Assembly: GCA_022315425.1 (NCBI GenBank)
Contig: JAIUPT010000026.1
Coordinates: 1-26,799, forward strand
Length of the DNA stretch: 26,799 bases
Reading direction: 5' to 3'
Source: Pseudevernia furfuracea
Taxonomy: Eukaryota; Ascomycota; Lecanoromycetes; Lecanorales; Parmeliaceae
A program made the position numbers and the translations under genes. This document shows positions 8,258 through 18,165 of the stretch, piece after piece (position 1 is the first letter of the stretch; the number at the start of each line of letters is the position of its first letter). The notes under the pieces were generated by a model. The model was not told the DNA's origin. It did no database searches and was given only the letters and a program-made list of their open reading frames with translations.

Positions 8258-10224
8258 TGTATCTAGCTATAATAATATTACCGTTATTAGGGTCAATAGT
8301 TTCCGGCTTTTTTGGTAGAAAAGTTGGAGTTAGCGGAGCACAATTAATAACATGTAGTTGTATAATAATAACAACACTATTAGCTCTAACAGTTTTTTTT
8401 GAAGTAGGATTAAATAATATACCTGTATCCATCCAATTATTTAGATGAATCGATTCTGAATCTCTTAATGTATCATGGGGGTTTTATTTTGATTCTTTAA
8501 CAGTATCTATGTTAATACCTGTCTTAATAATTTCTTCATTAGTACATGTATATTCTATAGGATATATGAGTCATGATCCCCATAATCAAAGATTTTTTAG
8601 TTATTTAAGTTTATTCACTTTTATGATGGTTATACTTGTTACAGCTAACAATTTCTTACTTATGTTTGTGGGATGAGAGGGTGTAGGTATATGTTCATAT
8701 TTATTAGTCTGTTTCTGATTTACTAGAATAGCAGCAAATCAAAGTTCGCTTTCTGCTTTCTTAACAAATAGAGTAGGAGATTGTTTTCTAACTATAGGTA
8801 TGTTTGCTATACTCTGATCTTTTGGTAACATAGACTATTCTACTGTATTTTCATTAGCTCCCTACATAAATGAAAATATTATTACAATAATAGGAGTATG
8901 TTTATTAATTGGTGCTATGGCTAAAAGCTCTCAAGTGGGTCTACATGTATGGCTACCAATGGCTATGGAAGGACCTACACCTGTGTCTGCCTTAATACAT
9001 GCTGCTACTATGGTAACTGCAGGGGTATATCTGTTAATGCGTACATCTCCTTTAATAGAGTATAGTTCCACAATATTAATCCTTTGTCTGTTTATAGGGG
9101 CTATTACGACAGTGCTGAGTTCACTTATTGGTTTATTCCAGCAAGATATTAAAAAAGTTATAGCGTATTCCACTATGAGTCAATTAGGGATGATGGTTAT
9201 AGCGGTAGGGTTATCTTCCTATAATGTTGCTTTATTTCACCTAATCAATCATGCCTTTTATAAAGGACTTCTTTTTTTAGGAGCTGGTGCTGTTATACAT
9301 GCAGTAGCAGACAACCAAGATTTCAGAAAATATGGAGGATTAAGACAATTTTTACCCTTAACTTATTCAGTTATGCTAATAGGTTCTCTTAGTTTAGTAG
9401 CATTCCCTTTTATGACTGGTTTTTATTCTAAAGATTTCATTCTTGAATCTGCATATGGCCAATTTTACTTTTCTAGTTCTGTAGTATACTTTATAGCCAC
9501 AATAGGTGCTATGTTTACTACACTGTATTCTGTGAAAGTGTTATATCTAACTTTTTTAACTAATCCTAATGGACCTTTAATTAACTATAAACAAGCTCAC
9601 GAAGGTGATATTTTTATGAGTTTACCTCTGATTATATTGGCTATCTTTTCTATTTTTTTTGGTTATATAGCTAAAGATATTTTTATAGGATTAGGTTCCG
9701 GATTTTTTGCAGATAATGCTTTATTTATCCATCCTTCTCATGAAATTATGTTAGATACTGAGTTTGCCGTACCAACTTTATTCAAATTATTACCTTTAAT
9801 ATTTACTATCTCATTAAGTATAATATCTATAACTTTATCTGAAGCTTTACCTAAATTATTGATTCATTTCAAATTTACTAGATTAGGGTTTAATTTGTTT
9901 AGTTTTTTTAATCAACGGTTCCTAATAGAACTTTTATATAATAAGTATATAACTAACCTTATATTAAAATTAGGAGGTCAAACAACCAAAGTAATAGATA
10001 AAGGTTCGGTAGAATTATTAGGACCTTTTGGGTTGGAAATAGGATTATTAAACTTAAGTAGAAGTATTGCTAGTTTAGATACTGGTGTTATAACTTCTTA
10101 TGCTTTATATATTTTACTAGGGTTAATCTTTTATATATTAATACCATACCTTTCTATAGCTGATAATAGTTTACTAATTATAATATTATTTGCTTTATTA
10201 AGCATTAATGATAAAAAAAAATAA
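8257..10224 (+). CDS. nad5: NADH dehydrogenase subunit 5
   Basis: Largest antiporter-like proton-pumping subunit of complex I; 655 residues, intact, no intron. The start is fixed by the one-base overlap with nad4L. The core includes FVGWEGVGICSYLL (about residue 135), FLTNRVGD, the quinone-oxidoreductase segment AMAKSSQVGLHVWLPMAMEG, HAATMVTAGVYLLMR, IAYSTMSQLGMMV and HLINHAFYKGLLFLGAGAVI. The C-terminal part holds the long lateral amphipathic region and a last helix. TGA codons at 8446, 8674, 8719 and 8815 encode conserved tryptophans. Codon use is typical of its neighbours. Confidence 0.96.
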
Positions 10225-10326
10225 ATAATAAATAGGTTAAATGCATAAAATAAGAGATATTATCCATACTTTACGGCAGAATAAAATACAAAAGCCTATG
10301 TAAAGAGGATAATGCTTGAAAAAAAA

Positions 10327-10398
10327 AGAACCTTTGCTTAACGGTAAAGCATATGACATTTAATCATTATTATATAGGTTCAAATCCTATAGGTTTTA
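10327..10398 (+). tRNA. tRNA-Lys-like copy with altered position 33
   Basis: Acceptor AGAACCT/AGGTTTT, D arm GCTTAACGGTAAAGC, T arm ATAGG-TTCAAAT-CCTAT. The anticodon loop is CATTTAA: the triplet at 34-36 is TTT, but the near-universal U33 is A. It ends two bases before the chimeric ORF 1 start, in the same arrangement as the copy before nad2, and so belongs to the same duplication. It may be a degenerate tRNA or act only as an RNA-processing signal. Confidence 0.65.
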
Positions 10399-10399
10399 C

Positions 10400-11965
10400 A
10401 TGCGTACTTTAAAATTATTTTATTTATTATTTTCAAATGCCATGACTCTGATATGGGACAAGTCTCTTTTAATGTCTAGAACAACAATTACAATTTTAGC
10501 CTATTCTGTTTTTTTTATATTTTTCCAATTACTTTTTCTTGAAAATGCGATAGGATTGTTTGGTGGTTTATTCCATGTTACCAGCAATACTCATGTTTTT
10601 CAGGGTTTTGTGTTTATTTTAGGTATTTCAATATTAACTACTAATACTAGTTTATTTATAGCTCCTAGCTACAGTCTGTTATCTGGCGTCTGGCTCACGC
10701 AATTTAGAGGTACAAGATTGTTCGCATATATTACTATTCACTATGTTAGTTATCTATTAACTTTAACAGATTTTTACATTAGAAAAATGTGAACTATAAA
10801 ATATAGTTCCCTTTTTAAACTATATTTTTACAAGTTTATATGGTTGTCTAGTTTGGCAACAACCATTACGTTGTTCGACCTCGTTGTGCTAGTTGCCACC
10901 ATGTCTCCGTATCTGATCAATACTGAAGATATGGTGTTACTGTACGTAAGTCTAGAGGGTGTCTTAGAACAAATTATTTTTTACATACACAATATCAATA
11001 TGAATTACAAATTACCAAATATTCTCTTAGATAATAAAAAACCTAGTATAAGTTGTGTTTATAAAAACAGCAAAATTAGTGTAAGAAATTTTTCTACTAG
11101 TAAACAATTATTTCAACCTATCCCGGGGGACAATAGTGATGAGACTAATAATCCCAGCCAAGGGAATGCATCCAATAGTAATCAAAATGCTACGGATGCC
11201 ACTATACAAGAAGCAAAAGCAAGGATAGACGATATGCAAATTACGTACGAACATGAGACTTCTGTGCTAGAGCACACAAATAGAGATGAATATAGATGAG
11301 ATCTACGAGAGGAACTAAACGGGTCTACATCTGAACAGGCAGCAGAAAGAATGCAAGCAGAGTATGACAGGATAGATAATAGAACTAATGAATACTTAGG
11401 GGGTGTTGAGCAGCAGTATGCCCAGATACACGGAGCTATAGCTAACTCTGACACAATGGACCAAGAAACAAAGGATACTGAGTCCAGAAATGTAGCGGCT
11501 AGCCATATAGCTATACAAGAAGAAACTTCTCAGTACGTAGAAGAACAACGTGTAAATGTTGCCGTTGCTTATGATCACAGTGTACATGGTAAGCACTGAG
11601 ATGTTGAGAGTGATGTAAGTATAGATCAAGTTGAAGCGCAAGCTGAAATAGAAGCTGAAGCAGAAACTGAAGCACAAGCTATAGCAGAAGCTAGAGCACA
11701 AAAACAAGCAGCTGTACAAGCATGAACACAAACACAAGCCATGGACATTTGCTCCACTGATACATCTGAAACAGGAAGTGCCGATAATATCAATCCTCAA
11801 AATGAACAGGACATCCCAAGTGGACAAGACGCTACAAATGCGGACAATACCGCAGTAAGAGAAAACACGACAAGTGGTTCAGTAAGTCCTGCCAGAGGAT
11901 CTTTATTGGATGATTATGCAGATACTAGTACTGAAATGCCTGATTATATCGGATGAGATGATTAA
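10400..11965 (+). CDS. Chimeric ORF 1: nad2-derived membrane N-terminus plus acidic coiled-coil tail
   Basis: A continuous 521-codon frame under table 4, TGA at 10790, 11297, 11597, 11723 and 11954 read as Trp. Residues 1-75 are a diverged duplicate of the nad2 N-terminus (MRTLKLFYLLFSNAMTLIWD; LENAIGLFGGLFHVTS). About 40 residues follow that resemble an inner nad2 segment (GVWLTQFRGTRLFAYITIHY compared with GLTQFRIKRLFAYSTISHVG), after which the nad2 5' sequence resumes up to FYKFIW. Residues about 148-190 form a further hydrophobic stretch of unknown origin. Around 228-237 is VRNFSTSKQLF, like a mitochondrial presequence cleavage region. Residues 238-521 are hydrophilic, rich in E, Q, A, N, S and T, with an EAEAETEAQAIAEARAQ stretch and an acidic end. 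I recognise no enzyme domain. A tRNA-Lys-like gene sits two bases upstream, so the ORF could be released like nad2. Confidence 0.82.
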
Positions 11966-12228
11966 CAAACTGTAATCAAACACAACACTGCGCCTGCTGT
12001 ACAAGATTTTGTTTTTTAATCTCTCATTTTTTCACATAGGTTATTTCTAATTTTATTTTAGCTGTAAATAGGGCAAAGACTTGGGACTATTGAAGTGAAC
12101 CATCATAGTGTCAGTCCTTTTTGATGTCTCGTTTTTTGGGATATATTTTCAAATGGGTCCTTTCTGGCTATAAATATGACAAATAATAACTTAATTAGAG
12201 CAAACAAAGTAAAAGCAAAAAAAAAAAA
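11966..12228. other. Spacer between chimeric ORF 1 and tRNA-Lys
   Basis: No gene is supported. A stretch with TTTTCAAATGGGT (near 12147) recurs near 17613 upstream of another tRNA-Lys copy, so this flank may belong to a duplicated unit. Confidence 0.5.
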
Positions 12229-12300
12229 AGGGCCTTTGCTTAATGGTAAAGCATATGATTTTTAATCTTTATCATATAGGTTCAAGTCCTTTAGGTTTTA
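12229..12300 (+). tRNA. trnK: tRNA-Lys (anticodon TTT) upstream of nad2
   Basis: Acceptor AGGGCCT/AGGTTTT with wobble pairs, D arm GCTTAATGGTAAAGC, anticodon loop TTTTTAA (anticodon TTT, with C32 changed to T relative to the usual CTTTTAA), T arm ATAGG-TTCAAGT-CCTTT. The anticodon stem pairs weakly. It ends one base before the nad2 ATG, as expected for tRNA punctuation. Confidence 0.72.
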
Positions 12301-12301
12301 C

Positions 12302-14138
12302 ATGCTTACTTTAACATTAATTTATTTATTATTTTCAAATGCCATGACCCTGAGACGAGACAAGTCTATTTTACTGTCCAGAACAACAATTACAATTTTA
12401 GCCTATTCTGTTTTTTTATCTTTTTTCAGTTATTTTTTCTTGAAAATGCGATAGGATTGTTTGGTGGTTTATTCCATGTTACCAGCAATACTCATGTTTT
12501 TCAGGGTTTTGTGTTTATTTTAAGTATTTTAATATTAACTTTAACAGGGTTTTACCCTAGAAAAGTGTGAACTAAAGAATATAGTTCCATTTTTAGACTA
12601 CTTTTTTACAAATTTATGTATTATAAAACAGCTATTTTAAATAAAATGGGCGAACAATTTACGATAATAGAATATTCTCTAATCATATTATTTATAATTA
12701 CTGGGTCTGTTTTCCTAGTGTCTGCCAGTGATTTAGTATCTATATTTTTATCTATAGAATTGCAAAGCTATGGTTTATATTTACTTTCTACATTGTACAG
12801 AAATTCAGAACTAGCTACATCTGGAGGTTTAACTTATTTTTTATTAGGTGGTTTGTCTTCATGTTTCATACTTTTAGGTACTAGTTTGTTATACGCAAAT
12901 TCCGGGACTACTAGCTTAGATAGTTTGTATATCATTTCCAGCATATCAGATGTGAATTCTAATAACGTCGATAGTGTTCTGTACTGGTATCAACCTTACT
13001 ACATACATCTTAGTTTAATTATCATGGTAGTTGGTTTTTTATTTAAAGTATCAGCTGCACCCTTTCATTTTTGAAGCCCAGATGTATACGATGCTATTCC
13101 TACTATAGTCACAACTTTTGTAGCTATCATAGCTAAAATATCTATTTTTATTTTTTCTTAGAATTAGTACACTATACTAGCAAAACTTTATTTGTTATAG
13201 ACTTTACTTGAACTACTAGTTTATTAGTCAGTTCCTTATTATCATTGATTATAGGTAGCATTGTGGGACTAACACAATTTAGAATAAAAAGATTGTTTGC
13301 TTATAGTACAATCTCTCATGTGGGTTTTATTTTACTTGCACTAAGTATACATAGTATAGAGTCTACACAGGCTTTTATGTTCTACATAATGCAATATTCT
13401 ATCTCAAACTTAAATGCTTTCATCATATTACTTACTATAGGTTTTTCTTTATATTGTTACACAAATAACGATAAAGATTATAAAAACTTACAAGATAAAA
13501 ATAATTCTCCTATACAACTTATTAGTCAATTAAAAGGTTATTTTGACATAAATCCTGTGTTAGCATTAAGCATGGCGGTAACGCTGTTCTCTTTTGTAGG
13601 GGTTCCACCTTTAATAGGATTTTTTGCTAAACAGATGATATTAAGCGCCGCTTTAGATAATGGTTATGTTTTTATGTGTTTAATTGCCATATTGACTAGT
13701 GTTATAAGTGCTGTGTATTATTTAGCTGTAATAAAACAGATTTTTTTTGATAAGAATAATAATATCATAAACCCAGCATTGTCTAATTTTATCTTAAACG
13801 AAAAAGCGGATAATAATTTAGATGTCCAAAAGCAAGTGCAAGCTAGCAATACACAGGTTAAAATAGAAGAAACAAAAGGACAAAATAAAGATATGATTAT
13901 ATCTGACCCATATACTGAAATCTTGCAAAATAACCAAAACGGAATATATGGTATTATATACGATAAGTCCAACACAGAACAAGATGCAATAGAAATAAAA
14001 GAAAAGAATATCGTATTATCAAGTTCTTTAACTAGCATTATATCGATTTTAACTTTAATTATATTACTTTTTATTTTTGTTCCGGAACAATCAATAAGTC
14101 TGGCTAGTATCCTAGCACTAATTATATTTAATCCTTAA
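12302..14138 (+). CDS. nad2: NADH dehydrogenase subunit 2, with two single-base frame breaks
   Basis: Antiporter-like membrane subunit of complex I. The start MLTLTLIYLLFSNAMTLRRD matches fungal nad2. The frame breaks at a T run near 12411 and again at a T run near 13150; one missing T at each would restore a frame of about 612 residues, so both look like homopolymer errors. Conserved parts include MGEQFTIIEYSLIILFIITG, IELQSYGLYLLSTLYRNSE, FLFKVSAAPFHFW (Trp is TGA) and GSIVGLTQFRIKRLFAYSTI. A polar insert (about 13750-14020) separates the last helices. TAA is directly followed by the nad3 ATG. The first about 80 codons are duplicated in chimeric ORF 1. Confidence 0.93.
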
Positions 14139-14608
14139 ATGACTAGTACTACTTTTTTCTTATTTTTGTCCCTATTTTAGCTATGGTATTTTTGGCAATA
14201 AGTTTATTATTTGCTCCACATAACCCTTATCAAGAAAAAAACAGTGTTTTTGAGTGTGGGTTTCATTCTTTTTTAGGCCAAAATAGAACTCAATTTAGCA
14301 TTTCTTTCTTTATATTTGCACTATTGTTTCTATTATTTGATTTAGAAATTCTTTTAGTTTACCCCTATATAGTAAGTGCATATATTAATACAATATATGG
14401 TTTAATTGTAATGCTTATCTTTTTTTTATTATTAACTTCAGGGTTTGCATTCGAATTAGGTAAAAACGCATTACAAATAGATAGCAGACAGACTTTTACT
14501 TTGGGAAATATTAAAAAGAGTGTGCATCTGTTAAATAGTCATTCAGTATGAATATGCATCGTGATTAAAGATGTATACTTCAGTATAACTGACAAAGTTA
14601 CATTTTAT
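14139..14608 (+). CDS. nad3: NADH dehydrogenase subunit 3, no stop before the cox2-derived region
   Basis: Small complex I membrane subunit. The ATG follows the nad2 stop directly, the usual ascomycete arrangement. A T run near 14153 is one base short, breaking the first dozen codons from the rest; this looks like a homopolymer error. Conserved parts are FAPHNPYQEKNSVFECGFHS with the conserved cysteine of the loop, RTQFSISFFIFALLFLLFDL and ELGKNALQIDSRQ, where most nad3 proteins end (about 14491). No TAA or TAG follows: the frame, with TGA at 14549 as Trp, runs through about 39 residues into the cox2-like ATG at 14609 and on to 15544. The boundary given is that ATG. Confidence 0.9.
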
Positions 14609-15544
14609 ATGTTTAGTTGTCTTAGTTTTTTTGAAACATGTGACGCTTCTAGCGTTTGAGGTGTATACCTTCAAGATAGTGCTAGTCCTCAAATGGAAGC
14701 ATTGGTAGAATTACATGACAACATCATGTTTTACTTAGTTATAATTTTATTTAGTGTAGGTTGAATATTACTTTCAATTATAAGAAACTACATTAGTAGT
14801 AAATCTCCTATAAGTAACAAATACCTTAACCATGGTACTTTAATAGAGTTAATATGAACTATAACTCCTGCTTTAATATTAATCTTAATTGCTTTTCCTA
14901 GCTTTAAACTATTATATCTAATGGACGAAACACTTATCGGTTCAACCTTAAATATGGAGGGCGAGAATTATGCTGGAAATTCTTCTGGCGCAGTATTTGG
15001 TCCTGGTTCTGGTTCTCAACCCTCAGGTGTATATGGAGGAGGGGATGATGATGGAGAAAACCAACCTAGGCGTCACCGTAATGGAGCACATGTACATGGA
15101 CAACTTAATACTGAGGCCGTGTTAAGCGAAAAAAGAGAACAAATCAGAACTATACAAGAAACCTACTTAGAATCTACTCATGCTGAAGGAGAGGCAGCAA
15201 CAGCATATAAGGGAGTACTACGGGATACGTTTAATGATGGTACCAGAGAAGAGGCAACTCGTACGTTAGAAGAAGAAACTGAGATGGTAAGAACGTATAG
15301 TGACAACTGTAAAAATAAAATTGAGGAAGTGTACGAAGATATGCAGGATACTGTAGGTCGTTCTAGAATCTTGACTCCACGGGAAAAACAAATTAAATGC
15401 CAAGCTATATACGAGGATTTAAAGAGAAAACGTGAAAATCTCGATGATCTTACCGATAGACAGTACAAAAATCTTAAGGAAGCATATCGTGCCAGCCAAC
15501 ACGGTGGCGATCTGTCCTCCGATAGCTCTGATTCTGAGTATTAA
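14609..15544 (+). CDS. Chimeric ORF 2: cox2-derived membrane anchor plus acidic tail
   Basis: A 311-residue frame if started at the cox2-like ATG, or part of a longer nad3 fusion (14139-15544). Residues 1-107 are a near-identical copy of the cox2 N-terminus: ASPQMEALVELHDNIMFYLV, then both transmembrane helices, up to FPSFKLLYLMDE. Cox2 then continues into its CuA domain, whereas this ORF switches abruptly to a 204-residue hydrophilic tail: a G/S-rich linker (GPGSGSQPSGVYGGGDDDGE), a basic patch RRHRNGAHVH, a charged E/K/R-rich region (about 125-295) likely to form helices or coiled coil, and the end DLSSDSSDSEY. All CuA ligands are absent, so it cannot act as subunit II. Tail base composition is less AT-rich, with CGN arginine codons unlike its neighbours. 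Function unknown. Confidence 0.82.
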
Positions 15545-15941
15545 CCAGCATTGCCTGATCTTCAATATCAATCGTAAGTACTTTATATTTTATTAACGCT
15601 TTGCCTGGCAAGTTACAAAAATAAAATTATAAATAATCATAAATAATATTACAATTTAAAAATAACTTTCTTATGCAATTGATTAGTCTGCCTCCGCATA
15701 GTTAAAAATTATTATAAAAAAAAATAGTAAAATACCTAGCGGAGTGGTTTTCTTTCTTTTTTTTATAAAAAGTTAGTCTCCCTTAGGAGCAAGTCCATAA
15801 TGATTTAAGAAATTTGTTTAAATTAAGGCATATATACATAGCCAATACTAAACCTATTAATAATATACCTCGTTGATGGATGTGGTGTTACATAATGTAT
15901 TAATCATGTGGAAATTTTTTCTTTATCTGTTTATTTTTATA
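15545..15941. other. Spacer before nad4, with a possible tRNA remnant
   Basis: AT-rich. At about 15735-15805 it contains CCTAGCGGAGTGGTTTTCTT followed after a T/A run by AGGAGCAAGTCC, which resembles the D arm and T arm of a class II (Leu-type) tRNA with no usable anticodon arm. A similar remnant lies near 18105. The nad4 frame is open upstream to an ATG at 15873. Confidence 0.5.
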
Positions 15942-17411
15942 ATGTTACTTTTACTTTTATTATTAATACCTTTAATAGGTATATTTATTATTTCAACAAA
16001 TCTTTATGATAATGCCCAAAATTCTAACGTGAAACAAATAAAAACTATAGGATTAACTGCATCTATTATAAATTTAATGGTTTCTTTATTCATATTCATT
16101 TTTTTCGATTTTAGTAACAATCAATTTCAGTTTGTTCAACAATATCATGAAATAAGTTCTTTTGATTTTTATTTAGGTATAGATGGTTTATCTATATATT
16201 TTATATTATTAACTACTATAATTATGCCTATATCATTACTATCTAATTGAACTTCTATATCAGAAAATGTAAAATCCTATGTAATAATCATTTTATTATT
16301 AGAAACGTTATTATTAGCGGTGTTTTTAGTATTAGATATTTTATTATTCTATATTTTTTTTGAAAGTATTTTACCACCTCTCTTTCTACTAATAGGTCTA
16401 TTTGGTTCAAGTAATAGAGTAAGGGCTAGTTTTTATTTATTTTTATACACATTATTGGGATCTCTCTTTTTATTACTAGCTATACTTACAATGTCATCTA
16501 TAATGGGTACTACAGACTTTGATGCTTTATATAAAACTAATTTTAATTATTTTACACAACTCTTCTTATTTTATGGTATTTTTATTGCTTTTGCAGTTAA
16601 AACACCAACTATTTTCTTAAACATTTGACTTTTAAAAGCTCATGTAGAGTCTCCCTTAGGAGGTAGTATAATCTTAGCTGGTATTGTTCTAAAATTAAGT
16701 TTATATGGTATACTTAGACTAATTTTACCTCTTTTACCCAAAGCTACTATGGATTACACTTATGTAGTGTATGTTATAGGTGTTATTACTATTATATATG
16801 CCAGTTTCAGTACATTAAGAACTATAGATGTTAAAGAACTTATTGCCTATAGCTCTGTAAGTCATGCTGCTGTATATCTTCTAGGTGTATTTAGTAATAC
16901 TATACAAGGTATTGAAGGAGGGATTGCTTTGGGGCTTGCCCATGGTTTTGTTTCGTCTGGTTTATTTATCTGTGCTGGAGGTGTATTATACGATAGATCA
17001 TCTACTAGATTAATTACTTTTTATAGAGGTATAGCTCAAGTTATGCCTTTATTTTCTATATTGTTTTTTATATTATCTTTAGGTAATTGTGGAGTACCTC
17101 TAACCTTGAATTTTGTAGGTGAGTTTATGTCTTTATATGGAGTATTCGAAAGATTACCATTACTAGGTGTATTTGCTAGTTCTTCTATAGTATTTTCTGC
17201 TGCGTATACTATATTTATGTTTAATAGAATAGCTTTTGCGGGATCATACTCTAAGTACTTTAAAGTGAGTATTCCTGATTTAAACAGACGAGAATTTTAT
17301 ATATTACTAACCTTAGTCCTGTTTACAGTAGTTTTAGGTATATATCCTGCTCCTGTACTAGATGGTTTACATTATTCAGTTTCTTGTTTAATATATTACG
17401 CACCTATGTAA
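15942..17411 (+). CDS. nad4: NADH dehydrogenase subunit 4
   Basis: Antiporter-like proton-pumping subunit of complex I; 489 residues from the chosen ATG to TAA, uninterrupted. The start MLLLLLLLIPLIGIFIISTN aligns with the usual nad4 beginning; an in-frame ATG at 15873 would add 23 residues and cannot be excluded. Conserved segments are DFYLGIDGLSIYFILLTTII, the glutamate-bearing FYIFFESILPPLFLLIGLFG, FAVKTPTIFLNIWLLKAHVE, LIAYSSVSHAAVYLLGVFSN and LAHGFVSSGLFICAGGVLYD. TGA at 16248 and 16626 encodes Trp. No intron. Confidence 0.95.
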
Positions 17412-17738
17412 AATAATATATTTATTTTCCCATCGTAGTCGTTTTTGTTATTTTTTATTAGTTTTTGCATAAAAAAAGCACAAGCTTATAAGTATTAATC
17501 TTGCTTCGGTGAATTTTGTGAGCGAGTATTGTCTTAGCAGCTTAATTGCAAATTACAAATAACATAGTTACACGTCAAATCATAGAATGTTTTATTATTT
17601 ATTTTTGACTTTTTTTTCAAATGGGTTATATGGCGCATTTTATTACAAAAGAAAAAAAAATAAACACAAAAATAAAATAATTTATTTGCTGTAAAAATAA
17701 TAAGTCCACTAATAGGCGTATTTTTCTGTAAATAAAAA
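17412..17738. other. Spacer between nad4 and tRNA-Lys
   Basis: No gene is supported. It includes a TTTTTTTCAAATGGGTTATA stretch near 17609 that resembles the flank upstream of the tRNA-Lys before nad2, followed by A-rich sequence. Confidence 0.5.
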
Positions 17739-17810
17739 GAGACCTTTGCTTAATGGTAAAGCATATGACTCTTAATCATTATTATATAGGTTCAAATCCT
17801 ATAGGTCTTA
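17739..17810 (+). tRNA. trnK: tRNA-Lys-type copy with anticodon CTT
   Basis: Acceptor GAGACCT/AGGTCTT pairs fully (one wobble). D arm GCTTAATGGTAAAGC; T arm ATAGG-TTCAAAT-CCTAT. The anticodon loop CTCTTAA gives CTT, one base from the usual TTT. As a CTT tRNA it would read only AAG. A nad2-like fragment follows at about 17870. Confidence 0.78.
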
Positions 17811-17869
17811 CGTGCTAAATCCAGCATCAGCTTTTTACTTTTTTTCCATAATAAGAAATAAAGCAAAAA

Positions 17870-17960
17870 CTACAGATATCACCATACGTATAATCCAAAC
17901 GTATAAATAGTCCAAAATAACCAAAAGATATTGTATGGTATTATATATGTCAGTGGAAAC
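17870..17960 (+). pseudogene. Fragment similar to the polar loop region of nad2
   Basis: The stretch CAAAATAACCAAAAGATATT followed by GTATGGTATTATATATG closely resembles nad2 at about 13926-13965 (CAAAATAACCAAAACGGAAT, ATATGGTATTATATACG), with weaker resemblance before it. It follows a tRNA-Lys copy, as nad2 itself does, so it may be the remains of a third tRNA-Lys/nad2 unit. No open frame is kept. Confidence 0.6.
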
Positions 17961-18104
17961 AAAAAAGTCTTACAAAATATTTGAAACTTAATACTCCAAA
18001 AAAGTAAGACGCTAAATAATAATACTATCAAAGATAAAAAAAGCAAAAAAAAAGAGCAGAGCAAAATTTACAAAAGCCAATTTGTTTAATAAAAACGAGA
18101 ATAA

Positions 18105-18165
18105 GGCTGGCGGAGTGGTTCCAGGAGGAGTGGAACCGGGCAGAGCAAGTCCCCTTTTTTCAGGG
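18105..18165 (+). pseudogene. Possible tRNA-Leu-type remnant
   Basis: GGCTGGCGGAGTGGTTCCAG is like the 5' half of a class II Leu tRNA, and AGAGCAAGTCCCC like a T-arm remnant, but there is no anticodon arm. A related remnant lies at about 15735. Confidence 0.35.

Noticed and set aside
10844..11299. A separate gene starting at TTG 10844
   Set aside because: It is in frame with the ATG at 10400 with only TGA (Trp) between, so it is better read as part of one ORF.
14930..15544. Tail of chimeric ORF 2 as a homing endonuclease or DNA polymerase fragment
   Set aside because: No LAGLIDADG, GIY-YIG or polymerase motif is visible, and the composition (G/S linker, charged helical stretch, DSSDSSDSEY-like end) does not fit.
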